DNA from: an uncultured Clostridium sp.
GTDB lineage: Bacteria > Bacillota > Clostridia > TANB77 > CAG-508
NCBI GenBank assembly: GCA_900554635.1
Contig: USHY01000036.1
Span: 1 to 10,767 of the forward strand
DNA length: 10,767 nt
Direction of reading: 5' to 3'
Position numbers and translations under genes: made by a program. Of the stretch, positions 1 through 6,223 are shown piece by piece (the stretch's first letter is position 1; each line of letters starts with the position of its first letter). The notes below the pieces were generated by a model. It saw nothing but the letters and a program-made list of their open reading frames with translations, did not search any database and was not told the DNA's origin.

Positions 1-2
1 AA

Positions 3-866
3 ATGGCAAGAGATTTTGCACAATGGTTATTAACATTTACAGATAGTATAGCAAATTATAAATATTATATTGATTTTGAAACAATATATAAAAATGCTGA
101 AGAACACAAAATTGAACTAAATATGATGAATTCTTTGATAGGAAGCAAAACAATAGAAAATGATTTTGAGAAATTGGTAATTAAATATCCAGAAGTAATA
201 AAATGTATTCCTACGTTACTAGCAGTAAGACAATATGAAATCATTGTTTTAGATGATGAAGGAAATAAATTAGAATATAATTTTAAAAATATGAATTACA
301 GTATCGACCAATATAAAGTTTTTATGAGAGAAACAGGATTGTTTAATTTATTAGAAAAGCATTTAGTAAATAATTTATATGATTATGTTTTAGGAGTAGA
401 ATCAGGACTTAATTCAAATGCTAGAAAAAATCGTGGCGGACACTTAATGGAAGATGTGGTTGAAAGATTTATTCAAAAGGCTGGCTTTAAGAAGAATGAA
501 ACATATTTTAAAGAAATGTACTTACAAGATATTGAACAAAAATGGAAATTAGATATGTCATTTATTAGCAATAAAAATACTTCAACCAAAAGATTCGATT
601 TCGTTGTGAAAACAGATAATTGTATTTATGGAATAGAAACAAACTTTTATGCATCAGGAGGTTCAAAACTAAATGAAACAGCTAGAAGTTACAAAATGAT
701 TGCAGAAGAAGCGGATAAAGTAGTTGGATTTGAGTTCGTTTGGTTTACAGATGGAATGGGATGGATATCAGCAAGAAATAACTTAAGAGAAACATTTGAC
801 AATATGGATAATATTTTCAATATTAATGATATGAAAAATGGAGTGATGAAAGAATTGTTTAAATAA
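3..866 (+). CDS. Type II restriction endonuclease, DpnII/MboI family (GATC-specific)
   Basis: Predicted cytoplasmic endonuclease cutting unmethylated GATC, the partner of a Dam-type adenine methyltransferase. The 287-residue protein follows DpnII (about 288 residues) closely along its length from memory: N-terminal FAQWLLTFTD, then MNSLIGSKTIENDF, a central G(L)NSNARKNRGG(H)LMEDVVE block, KRFDFVVKTD followed by IETNFYASGGSKLNETARSY, and C-terminal GWISARNNLRETFD. The D/E residues in RFDFVV and GIETNFY are the likely PD-(D/E)XK-type metal ligands. The first ATG is 2 bases into the window and the protein starts about two residues later than DpnII, so the start is plausible, but its ribosome site lies outside. 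No methyltransferase is visible here; it would be expected upstream, as in dpnM-dpnII order. Family assignment is by recalled similarity. GATC specificity is inferred from the family and is supported by GATC depletion across the window. Confidence 0.93.
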   Translation: MARDFAQWLLTFTDSIANYKYYIDFETIYKNAEEHKIELNMMNSLIGSKTIENDFEKLVIKYPEVIKCIPTLLAVRQYEIIVLDDEGNKLEYNFKNMNYSIDQYKVFMRETGLFNLLEKHLVNNLYDYVLGVESGLNSNARKNRGGHLMEDVVERFIQKAGFKKNETYFKEMYLQDIEQKWKLDMSFISNKNTSTKRFDFVVKTDNCIYGIETNFYASGGSKLNETARSYKMIAEEADKVVGFEFVWFTDGMGWISARNNLRETFDNMDNIFNINDMKNGVMKELFK

Positions 867-879
867 TAAAGTAGTATCA

Positions 880-932
880 AAAATAAACCAACTCACATAC
901 TATATACAAAAACTATGTAGGAGGTTTATTTT
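880..932 (+). promoter_or_regulatory. Inverted repeat enclosing the peroxiredoxin Shine-Dalgarno site
   Basis: A perfect 10-bp inverted repeat (AAAATAAACC at 880-889, GGTTTATTTT at 923-932) contains an inner 5-bp pair (ACATA 895-899 with TATGT 914-918). The right arm contains the last two bases of the AGGAGG ribosome site (919-924) and runs up to the start codon at 935. It could terminate transcription from the restriction gene (the right arm ends in a broken T run) or mask the ribosome site. Which of these it does cannot be told from sequence. Confidence 0.45.
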
Positions 933-934
933 TT

Positions 935-1655
935 ATGGACTATGAAATAATGATGAATGGAAATGTAAAAATAGGACAAATGGCTCCAGAGTTTGAAGGT
1001 ATATCAACACAAGGACCAATAAGTTTAAGTAACTATAAAGGAAAATGGGTAGTACTATTCTCGCATCCTCGGTGATTTTACCCCCGTCTGCACAACAGAA
1101 TTTATAGCCTTTTCAAAAGCAAATACATACTTCCAAAATTTGAATACCCAACTAATCGGCCTAAGTATAGACAGCAACCCATCACACCTGGCCTGGCTAA
1201 ACGACATTATGCTAAGAACAGGTGTTGAAGTTCCATTTCCTGTAATTGCAGACAGAAGCGGAGAAATAGCACGAAAATATGGAATGATATCAAATGACAT
1301 AAGTACAACAGAAACAGTAAGAAATGTATTTATAATTGATGACAAAGGAATTGTAAGAACAATATTTATATATCCACTAAATGTAGGCAGATGGATACCA
1401 GAAATAATAAGAGTGGTAGAAGCCCTTCAAATAGCAGATTGCAACAATGCTTCAACCCCAGCAAACTGGGTACCAGGACAGCCAATAATAAAACCATCTC
1501 CCAAAACATTCCAAGGTTTGCAAGAAAGGCAAAAAGAAATTCAAGAAAATAGAAACGGAATGAGCTGGTATTTAAGTTTCAAAGAGTCTAGCAAAAAATG
1601 TAATAACCAAATTGGTCAAAAACAAACATTGAATGTAGGAAAAGAAAAAGAATAA
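935..1655 (+). CDS. Peroxiredoxin (Prx6/1-Cys-like, AhpC-TSA superfamily), interrupted by a +1 frameshift at CGG
   Basis: Cytoplasmic thiol peroxidase reducing H2O2 and organic peroxides. ATG at 935 is preceded by AGGAGG (919-924). The zero frame encodes residues 1-45 (MAPEFEGIS, KGKWVVLFSHP), then CGG (1070-1072) and TGA (1073-1075), giving a 46-residue stub. Skipping C1070 restores the invariant motif PGDFTPVCTTEF with peroxidatic Cys52 (1089-1091), then SIDSNPSHLAWLNDI, DRSGEIARKYGM, VRNVFIIDDKG, YPLNVGRW (conserved active-site Arg) and the Prx C-terminal domain (ANWVPGQPIIKPSPKTF). The joined product is 239 residues, close to the usual 215-225 plus a short Cys-containing tail. After the shift about 194 codons stay open with no further damage, so the gene is either freshly broken, recoded, or mis-assembled. 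Codons after the shift are unusually rich in C (ATC, AAC, CTG GCC) compared with the neighbours, as in highly expressed or acquired genes. The peroxiredoxin identity is certain; the function of the broken form is not. Confidence 0.88.
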
Positions 1656-1666
1656 AATCAAAAAAA

Positions 1667-1702
1667 CAATAGGAATGTGAAAATTTTTTCACATTCCTAT
1701 TG
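1667..1702. terminator. Long hairpin after the peroxiredoxin gene (probable terminator)
   Basis: Perfect 17-bp inverted repeat: CAATAGGAATGTGAAAA at 1667-1683 and its complement at 1686-1702, with a tiny AT loop. It begins 12 bases after the peroxiredoxin stop. The arm-internal T6 and the following ACATTTTTC give only an imperfect U tract, so termination may be partial. The last bases of its right arm are the first bases of the feo -35 box, so hairpin and promoter are physically merged. Confidence 0.65.
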
Positions 1703-1728
1703 ACATTTTTCTACATATTATATATAAT
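1700..1728 (+). promoter_or_regulatory. Consensus sigma-A promoter of feoAB
   Basis: A perfect TTGACA (1700-1705) and a perfect TATAAT (1723-1728) are separated by 17 bases. The start of transcription would fall near 1735, about 35 bases before the feoA start codon. An imperfect palindrome, TGAAAATATATTCA (1741-1754, 6 of 7 pairs), lies just downstream of the predicted start and could be an iron-repressor operator, but it does not match a classical Fur box well. Confidence 0.85.
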
Positions 1729-1769
1729 CAACCCGAAATATGAAAATATATTCACATAAGGAGGAAAAT

Positions 1770-2012
1770 ATGGGGAAATTATGTAATTTAGCCAACTTGA
1801 AAGTTGGGGAATCGGCAAGAGTTGTAGCTTTAAATGTACAAAACAAGGAGATAAGAAGACATTTGTTGGATATGGGGATTACTAGAGGTGTTGTTGTTCA
1901 AGTAAAGAAAATAGCACCTATGGGGGACCCTATTGATATTGAATTAAGAGATTATGAATTGTGCTTAAGAAAGGCAGATTTGAGCCAAATTGAAGCGGAG
2001 GTGATTGATTAA
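1770..2012 (+). CDS. feoA: Ferrous iron transport protein FeoA
   Basis: Small cytosolic SH3-like protein that associates with FeoB and is needed for Fe(II) uptake. The 80 residues show the family pattern: LANLKVGESARVVAL, RRHLLDMGITRGVVVQV, APMGDPIDIELRDYELCLRKAD. The start is ATG 1770 because AAGGAGG (1758-1764) sits 5 bases upstream; an in-frame ATG at 1740 lacks a ribosome site and would lie almost at the predicted transcription start. The stop TAA overlaps the feoB ATG by one base (TAATG, 2010-2014), so the two genes are translationally coupled. It is expressed from the consensus promoter at 1700-1728. Confidence 0.95.
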   Translation: MGKLCNLANLKVGESARVVALNVQNKEIRRHLLDMGITRGVVVQVKKIAPMGDPIDIELRDYELCLRKADLSQIEAEVID

Positions 2013-4123
2013 TGAAAATAGGATTAGTTGGAAATCAAAATAGTGGAAAAACCACACTGTTTAATTATTTAACAGGTATGAATGCTAAGATAGGAAACTG
2101 GCCAGGTGTTACTATTGAAAAAAAGACTGGTAGAATAAAGGGAACAAAACATGAAATTACTGATTTACCAGGAATTTATTCATTAAGTCCATACACAACA
2201 GAAGAAACAGTTTCACGCAATTTTGTATTTAATGAAAATCCAGATGTTATAATAAACATAGTTGATAGTACCGCATTAGAAAGAAGTTTATACTTAACAA
2301 CACAGTTACTTGAACTTGATTGCAAAGTAATAGTTGCATTAAATATGGCAGATATTTTAAATAAAAGAGGATTAAAAATAGATGTTGATAAATTAAGTAA
2401 AGAACTTGGAACAAAAGTAGTTCAAATATCAGCACTAAAAGAAACAGGTATTCAAGAATTAATAAATGCAATAGATGAAAACTTTTCAATTCAAAAGAAA
2501 AAGATATATGATGCAAATATTGAACACAGCATAGAAAATATTAGCACACACCTAGAAAATGCTACACATAAAAGATTTGTTGCAGTAAAGCTATTAGAAG
2601 AAGATAAAGACTTCGAAAAATTTAAAACACCAGAAATTGCAAATATTATAAAAACAGCCTCAAGTCAGTATGAAACAGATTTAGAAGAAACAATAGCAAC
2701 TGAGAGATACACATACATTGAGAATGTAAAGAAAACAAGTGTAGTAAAAAGTAAGAAAATAGTAACAATATCAGATAAATTAGACAAGATATTTTTAAAC
2801 AAATGGTTAGCATTTCCAATATTTGTAGTTATTATGTTTTTAGTTTATTATTTATCAGTAGGTGTTGTAGGAAGTTTTACAGTAGATTGGGTAGGAGATA
2901 CAATAGGAGCACTTGGCGAAACGGTTGGTTCATGGCTAGAAAATGCAGGAACATCAGAATGGGTAGTCAGCCTAGTTGTTGATGGAATTTTTGCAGGAGT
3001 AGGAGCAGTACTTGGCTTTGTACCACAATTAATAATCTTATTCCTTTGTATATCAATATTAGAAACAACAGGGTATATGTCTAGGATATCTCTATTTTTA
3101 GACAAAATATTCAGAAAATTAGGCTTAAGTGGAAAGAGCTTAATTCCATTCATAGTAGGTTCAGGATGTAGTGTACCAGGAATAATGAGTTCAAGAAGAA
3201 TAGAAAATGAAGATGAAAGAAAAATGACAACAATATTAACACCATTTATTCCATGTAGTGCAAAATTACCAATAATAGCATTGTTTGCAGGATATTTCTT
3301 CCCAGAAAGCTCAGGAATAGCATCAGCATCGCTATATTTCTTTGCAATAGCTGTAATTATAATAAGTGCTATTATAATGAAGAAATTTGTATTTAAACAT
3401 ACTGAAAGTACTTACATATCTGAACTTCCAGAATATAAAATGCCAAGCATAAAATATGTGGCAAAAGATGTTTTTGATAAGGTTATAGCTTTCATAAAAA
3501 GAGCAGGAACAATTATTTTGCTATGCTCAATTGTTATATGGTTTTTACTATCATTCTCATTTAAAATGGAATATGGAGTAGAAATACAAGATAGTATGTT
3601 AGCTACAATAGGAGAAAAAATCTCATGGATATTTGAACCAATGCTAGGTACAAGAAGTTGGGGAGCAACAGTATCTGCAATACAAGGGTTAGTTGCAAAA
3701 GAACAGGTTGTTTCTTCAATGGCAGTAATAAATGGACTAGCAGATGATGTTGAAGAAGGTTCAGAAATATTTGCAAAAACAGGAGTATTTAGCTTTTTCA
3801 CAGCAGCATCTGCATATGCGTTTATGGTATTTAACCTATTTAGTGCACCATGTTTTGGAGCAATAGGAGCAATGAAGAGAGAATTAGGTGGAAGTAAAAA
3901 AATGCTAAAAGCAGTAGCTTTCCAAACAGTATTAGCTTGGATATTAGCAACAATTGTATATCAAATTGGAAGTAGAATAGAAGCAGGAAAACTAAATTTA
4001 GCCAATATTTTGGTAATTACAGTAATAGCTATAATAATATTAAGCATATTAATTTCAAAGATAAAACATAAAAATTCAGAATGTTCAAGTTGCCCATATT
4101 GCAGTAGTTGTAACAAAAAATAA
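2012..4123 (+). CDS. feoB: Ferrous iron transporter FeoB (G-protein membrane permease)
   Basis: Inner-membrane Fe(II) importer of 703 residues, the usual length for a Firmicute FeoB. The N-terminal G domain has G1 GNQNSGKT (7-14), the FeoB switch NWPGVT (29-34), G3 DLPG (51-54), G4 NMAD (111-114) and G5 SALK. A helical GDI-like linker follows to about residue 250. Two Gate-type membrane blocks come next: GFVPQLIILF...SGCSVPGIMSSR and TPFIPCSAKLPIIALF contain the Cys residues thought to line the pore, and further membrane spans run to about 680. The last 13 residues carry C691, C694, C697 and C700 in a CxxCxxCxxC array on a cytosolic tail, resembling the Cys-rich FeoB-associated tails and small proteins of Clostridia. 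The ribosome site (GGAGGTG, about 1997-2003) lies inside the end of feoA. No defects seen. Confidence 0.97.
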   Translation: MKIGLVGNQNSGKTTLFNYLTGMNAKIGNWPGVTIEKKTGRIKGTKHEITDLPGIYSLSPYTTEETVSRNFVFNENPDVIINIVDSTALERSLYLTTQLLELDCKVIVALNMADILNKRGLKIDVDKLSKELGTKVVQISALKETGIQELINAIDENFSIQKKKIYDANIEHSIENISTHLENATHKRFVAVKLLEEDKDFEKFKTPEIANIIKTASSQYETDLEETIATERYTYIENVKKTSVVKSKKIVTISDKLDKIFLNKWLAFPIFVVIMFLVYYLSVGVVGSFTVDWVGDTIGALGETVGSWLENAGTSEWVVSLVVDGIFAGVGAVLGFVPQLIILFLCISILETTGYMSRISLFLDKIFRKLGLSGKSLIPFIVGSGCSVPGIMSSRRIENEDERKMTTILTPFIPCSAKLPIIALFAGYFFPESSGIASASLYFFAIAVIIISAIIMKKFVFKHTESTYISELPEYKMPSIKYVAKDVFDKVIAFIKRAGTIILLCSIVIWFLLSFSFKMEYGVEIQDSMLATIGEKISWIFEPMLGTRSWGATVSAIQGLVAKEQVVSSMAVINGLADDVEEGSEIFAKTGVFSFFTAASAYAFMVFNLFSAPCFGAIGAMKRELGGSKKMLKAVAFQTVLAWILATIVYQIGSRIEAGKLNLANILVITVIAIIILSILISKIKHKNSECSSCPYCSSCNKK

Positions 4124-4133
4124 TTATTGATGT

Positions 4134-4178
4134 AACAAGAATCAGAGCGAAAACTGGTTCTTGTTTTTTATTATTTTA
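4134..4178 (+). terminator. Intrinsic terminator of feoAB
   Basis: A 12-bp stem with one G-U pair (AACAAGAATCAG 4134-4145; CTGGTTCTTGTT 4154-4165), loop AGCGAAAA, then a T run from 4164 (TTTTTT ATTATTTT). It lies 10 bases after the feoB stop and closes the iron operon. Confidence 0.9.
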
Positions 4179-4190
4179 CAGAAAAAAACG

Positions 4191-4204
4191 CAAACAAGTG
4201 TTTA
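4191..4204 (+). promoter_or_regulatory. Candidate LexA/DinR (SOS) box
   Basis: CAAACAAGTGTTTA matches 12 of 14 positions of the Gram-positive LexA consensus CGAACRNRYGTTYG (mismatches at positions 2 and 14) and is a near palindrome around AAAC/GTTT. It overlaps the -35 box (4201-4206) of the polymerase promoter, where a repressor would block RNA polymerase. Y-family polymerases of this type (UvrX/YqjW) are commonly LexA-controlled. Confidence 0.6.
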
Positions 4205-4229
4205 CAAATATAAAATTAAATGTTATAAT
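4201..4229 (+). promoter_or_regulatory. Sigma-A promoter of the Y-family polymerase operon
   Basis: TTTACA (4201-4206), a 17-base spacer and TATAAT (4224-4229), with an extended -10 TG at 4221-4222. Transcription should begin near 4236, about 26 bases before the TTG start codon. Confidence 0.85.
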
Positions 4230-4261
4230 TCTTCTATACAAAAAAAGAAGGTGCATTAAAA

Positions 4262-5519
4262 TTGAGTAATATATATTTGGTAATTGATTTAAAAACATTC
4301 TTTGCTTCTGTAGAATGTGCTGAAAGAGGCTTAGATCCATTTACTACGAACCTGGTAGTAGCAGACCCAAACAGGGGAAATGGTAGCGTGTGTTTGGCGA
4401 TTACTCCTGCAATGAAGAAATTGGGGATTAGGAATAGGTGTAGAGTATATGAAATTCCGAAGAATGTGAAGTATATTATGGCAGTTCCTAGAATGAGCAA
4501 GTATATGGAATATTCAGCAAATATTTATGGGATATATTTAAAATACATTTCAAAAGATGATATTTACCCATATTCAATAGATGAATGTTTTATAGATGTA
4601 ACTCATTACTTAAAACTCTATAAAATGAACGCAATGGAACTTGCAAAGGTTATGATGAAAGATATCTTGGATACATATAAAATTACTGCAACTTGTGGAA
4701 TTGGGAACAATATGTATTTGGCAAAAGTTGCATTAGATATTTTATCAAAACATAGTCCTACAAATATTGCATGGCTTAATGAGGAAAAATATATAAAAAC
4801 ACTAGGAAACCATAAACCATTAACTGATTTTTGGGGAGTTGGCAAAGGAACTGCGGAAAGACTTAAGAAAATGGGAATTTTCACAATGAATGAAGTTGCA
4901 AGATGTGATGAAAAAAGGTTGTATAAGGAATTTGGAATAAATGCGCGTTTTTTGATAGACCATTCTAAAGGCTTAGAAACATGTACAATTGCGGATGTTA
5001 AAGAGTATAAACCAAAAACAACATCATATAGCAATAGTCAAATTTTATTTAAAGATTATAACTATGAAAATGCAAGGCTAATAGTTAAAGAAATGGTAGA
5101 ATTATTATCTCAAAAACTAATAGAAAATAATAAAAAAGCAGGAGTGGTTAGATTATATATTGGCTATTCAAAAGATGCCATAAAGTCAACTGGAGGAAGT
5201 AGAAAACTAGCAAACCCTAGCAATTTATATACAAACCTAGTTTTTGAATTTATGAAACTATTTGACCAAACAACAGATAAAGATACACCAATAAGAAAAG
5301 TACGGAATAAGTTTTGATAATTTACAGGAAGATGATAACCAGCAAATAAATTTATTCGAAAGCTTAGAAAATCAAGATAAACAAAAGAGGCTTGAAAAAA
5401 CAATAATAGAGCTAAAAGCCAAAATGGGCAAAAATATAATTCTAAAAGGAATGAACTTAGAAGAAAATGCAACAACTCAAATTAGAAATAAACTAATAGG
5501 AGGTCACAATGGATACTAG
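4262..5519 (+). CDS. Y-family translesion DNA polymerase (UvrX/DinB-like), interrupted by a +1 frameshift at CGG
   Basis: Error-prone polymerase for lesion bypass. It starts at TTG 4262 (AAGGTG at 4248-4253, 8 bases upstream); the first conserved residues IYLVIDLKTFFASVEC follow at once, so no other start fits. Metal-binding D9, steric-gate F14, and D107-E108 in YSIDECFIDV are present, followed by palm, thumb HhH-like FWGVGKGTAERL and little-finger regions. In the zero frame the protein ends at 351 residues: PIRKV, then CGG (5303-5305), NKF and TGA (5315-5317). Skipping C5303 gives PIRKV-GISFDNL, then a clamp-binding motif QINLF (nt 5343-5357, about residues 361-365) and the family tail MGKNIILKGMNLEE...RNKLIGGH, ending TAG 5517-5519, 418 residues in all, the normal length. 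The shifted tail stays open for 71 codons and overlaps the next gene by 11 bases. Its polymerase core is intact without the shift, but the predicted clamp contact would be lost. Confidence 0.9.
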
Positions 5520-5631
5520 TAAACAAGATAGAGCCAAACAATTCATGGCATTTGAGGCACTAACAGGATTTAAAGAAGTATTAGAAGAAAAAGAGCAGGA
5601 ATGTGAGGAAAAAGAAAATAAAGAAGAATAA
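5509..5631 (+). CDS. Small YolD-like protein
   Basis: A 40-residue ORF with a strong ribosome site (AGGAGGT, 5498-5504) and an ATG inside the shifted end of the polymerase gene (11-base overlap). DRAKQFMAFEALTGFKEVLEE resembles the conserved start of clostridial YolD-like proteins (DRAxQFxPFxALTGY), which typically follow UvrX/YqjW-type polymerases. The rest is a Glu/Lys-rich tail with one Cys, shorter than many YolD proteins. Its role is unknown; synteny suggests that it accompanies SOS mutagenesis. The overlap fits only if polymerase translation reaches the shifted stop at 5519, which supports that frame. Confidence 0.8.
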   Translation: MDTSKQDRAKQFMAFEALTGFKEVLEEKEQECEEKENKEE

Positions 5632-5638
5632 AATCATC

Positions 5639-5667
5639 TTGACTTGCATATAATAATATGGTACAAT
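5639..5667 (+). promoter_or_regulatory. Promoter of the yefM-yoeB operon
   Basis: TTGACT (5639-5644), a 17-base spacer and TACAAT (5662-5667), with an extended -10 TG at 5659-5660. It begins 8 bases after the YolD-like stop, and no terminator hairpin is visible between them, so read-through from the polymerase operon is also possible. Confidence 0.8.
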
Positions 5668-5690
5668 ATTAAGTACAAGAAACGGTACAA
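5661..5690 (+). promoter_or_regulatory. Three-site YefM operator (GTACAA repeats, 12-bp period)
   Basis: GTACAA occurs at 5661-5666, 5673-5678 and 5685-5690, exactly 12 bp apart, with the first copy overlapping the -10 box. The E. coli yefM-yoeB operator is built from TGTACA-core repeats with 12-bp centre spacing. Here the GTAC core and the spacing are kept and there are three copies. This is the expected site of autorepression by antitoxin and toxin-antitoxin complex. Confidence 0.75.
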
Positions 5691-5706
5691 AAAAGAGGTG
5701 ATTTTT

Positions 5707-5970
5707 ATGCTAGCTGTTAATTATTCAACAATTAGAAGCAATTTAAAAGATTACTGTGATAAAGCAACAGATAATAATGAAACAGTAATAGTTACAAGGA
5801 AAGATGAAAAAAATGTTGTGTTAATGAGCTTAGAGCAATATAATGAGTTGATGAAAGCACTAAGAAATACACAATATTTAAGCAAAATAGACAAATCTAT
5901 TGAACAAATAGAAAAAGGCAAAGTTGTAACAAAAACAATAGAAGAATTAGAGGCGATGGAAAGTGAATAA
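5707..5970 (+). CDS. yefM: Antitoxin, Phd/YefM family
   Basis: An 87-residue antitoxin that binds and inhibits the YoeB-type toxin encoded next and represses its own operon. ATG 5707 is chosen because GAGGTGA (5695-5701) precedes it by 5 bases; the frame stays open upstream to an ATG at 5644, but that lies inside the promoter. The N-terminal DNA-binding fold is recognisable: AVNYSTIRSNLKDYCDKATDNNETVIVTRKDEKNVVLMSLEQYNEL matches YefM (YSEARQNL...ITR...VLMSLEEYN). The C-terminal part (IDKSIEQIEKGKVVTKTIEEL) is the toxin-wrapping tail. The toxin gene starts 8 bases before its stop, indicating translational coupling. Confidence 0.93.
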   Translation: MLAVNYSTIRSNLKDYCDKATDNNETVIVTRKDEKNVVLMSLEQYNELMKALRNTQYLSKIDKSIEQIEKGKVVTKTIEELEAMESE

Positions 5971-6223
5971 TATTTTTTCAGAAAAAGCATGGGAAGAGTA
6001 CACTGACTGGCAAATGTATGATAAATCGATGATAAAAAAGATTAATGATATTATAAAAGACATACATAGAAATGGGATAGCTAACGGAATAGGAAAACCG
6101 GAACCTTTGAAACATAGAAAAGCTTGGAGTAGAAGGATAACACAGGAACATAGACTGATATATAATTTAGATGAAGATAAAAATTTGATAATAATATCTT
6201 GCAAAGGGCATTATGAAAATTAA
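5963..6223 (+). CDS. yoeB: Toxin, YoeB family (RelE/ParE superfamily, ribosome-dependent mRNA endonuclease)
   Basis: An 86-residue toxin that cleaves mRNA in the ribosomal A site. GTG start at 5963 (GAGG about 10 bases upstream), overlapping the antitoxin stop by 8 bases. It aligns with E. coli YoeB without large gaps: FSEKAWEEYTDWQ, KKINDIIKDI, GKPEPLKH, WSRRITQEHRLIY, and C-terminal ISCKGHYEN. The catalytic set is present: E47 (E46 in E. coli), R64 (R65) and H83 (H83), so the toxin looks active. The gene ends inside the T-rich flank of the convergent terminator at 6221-6243. Confidence 0.95.
   Translation: MNNIFSEKAWEEYTDWQMYDKSMIKKINDIIKDIHRNGIANGIGKPEPLKHRKAWSRRITQEHRLIYNLDEDKNLIIISCKGHYEN

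Noticed and set aside
796..827. Promoter inside the restriction gene for the peroxiredoxin (TTGACA at 796-801)
   Set aside because: No acceptable -10 at 16-18 bases; the best match is TATTAA at 19 bases, within coding sequence.
1070..1091. TGA at 1073-1075 as a selenocysteine or reassigned (Trp/Gly) codon in the peroxiredoxin
   Set aside because: The TGA lies five to six codons before the active-site Cys, and reading through it in the zero frame gives sequence unrelated to peroxiredoxins. Only a +1 shift restores the family motif, which has an ordinary TGC Cys.
1056..1091. prfB-style programmed frameshift with an internal Shine-Dalgarno
   Set aside because: No purine-rich Shine-Dalgarno-like stretch sits a few bases before either shift site in a shared position, and the polymerase site has no stop codon directly after CGG. 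The shared element is CGG, not a prfB cassette.
5644..5706. Longer YefM starting at the ATG at 5644
   Set aside because: That ATG is within the promoter between -35 and -10, and the extra 21 residues do not match the family; ATG 5707 has the ribosome site.
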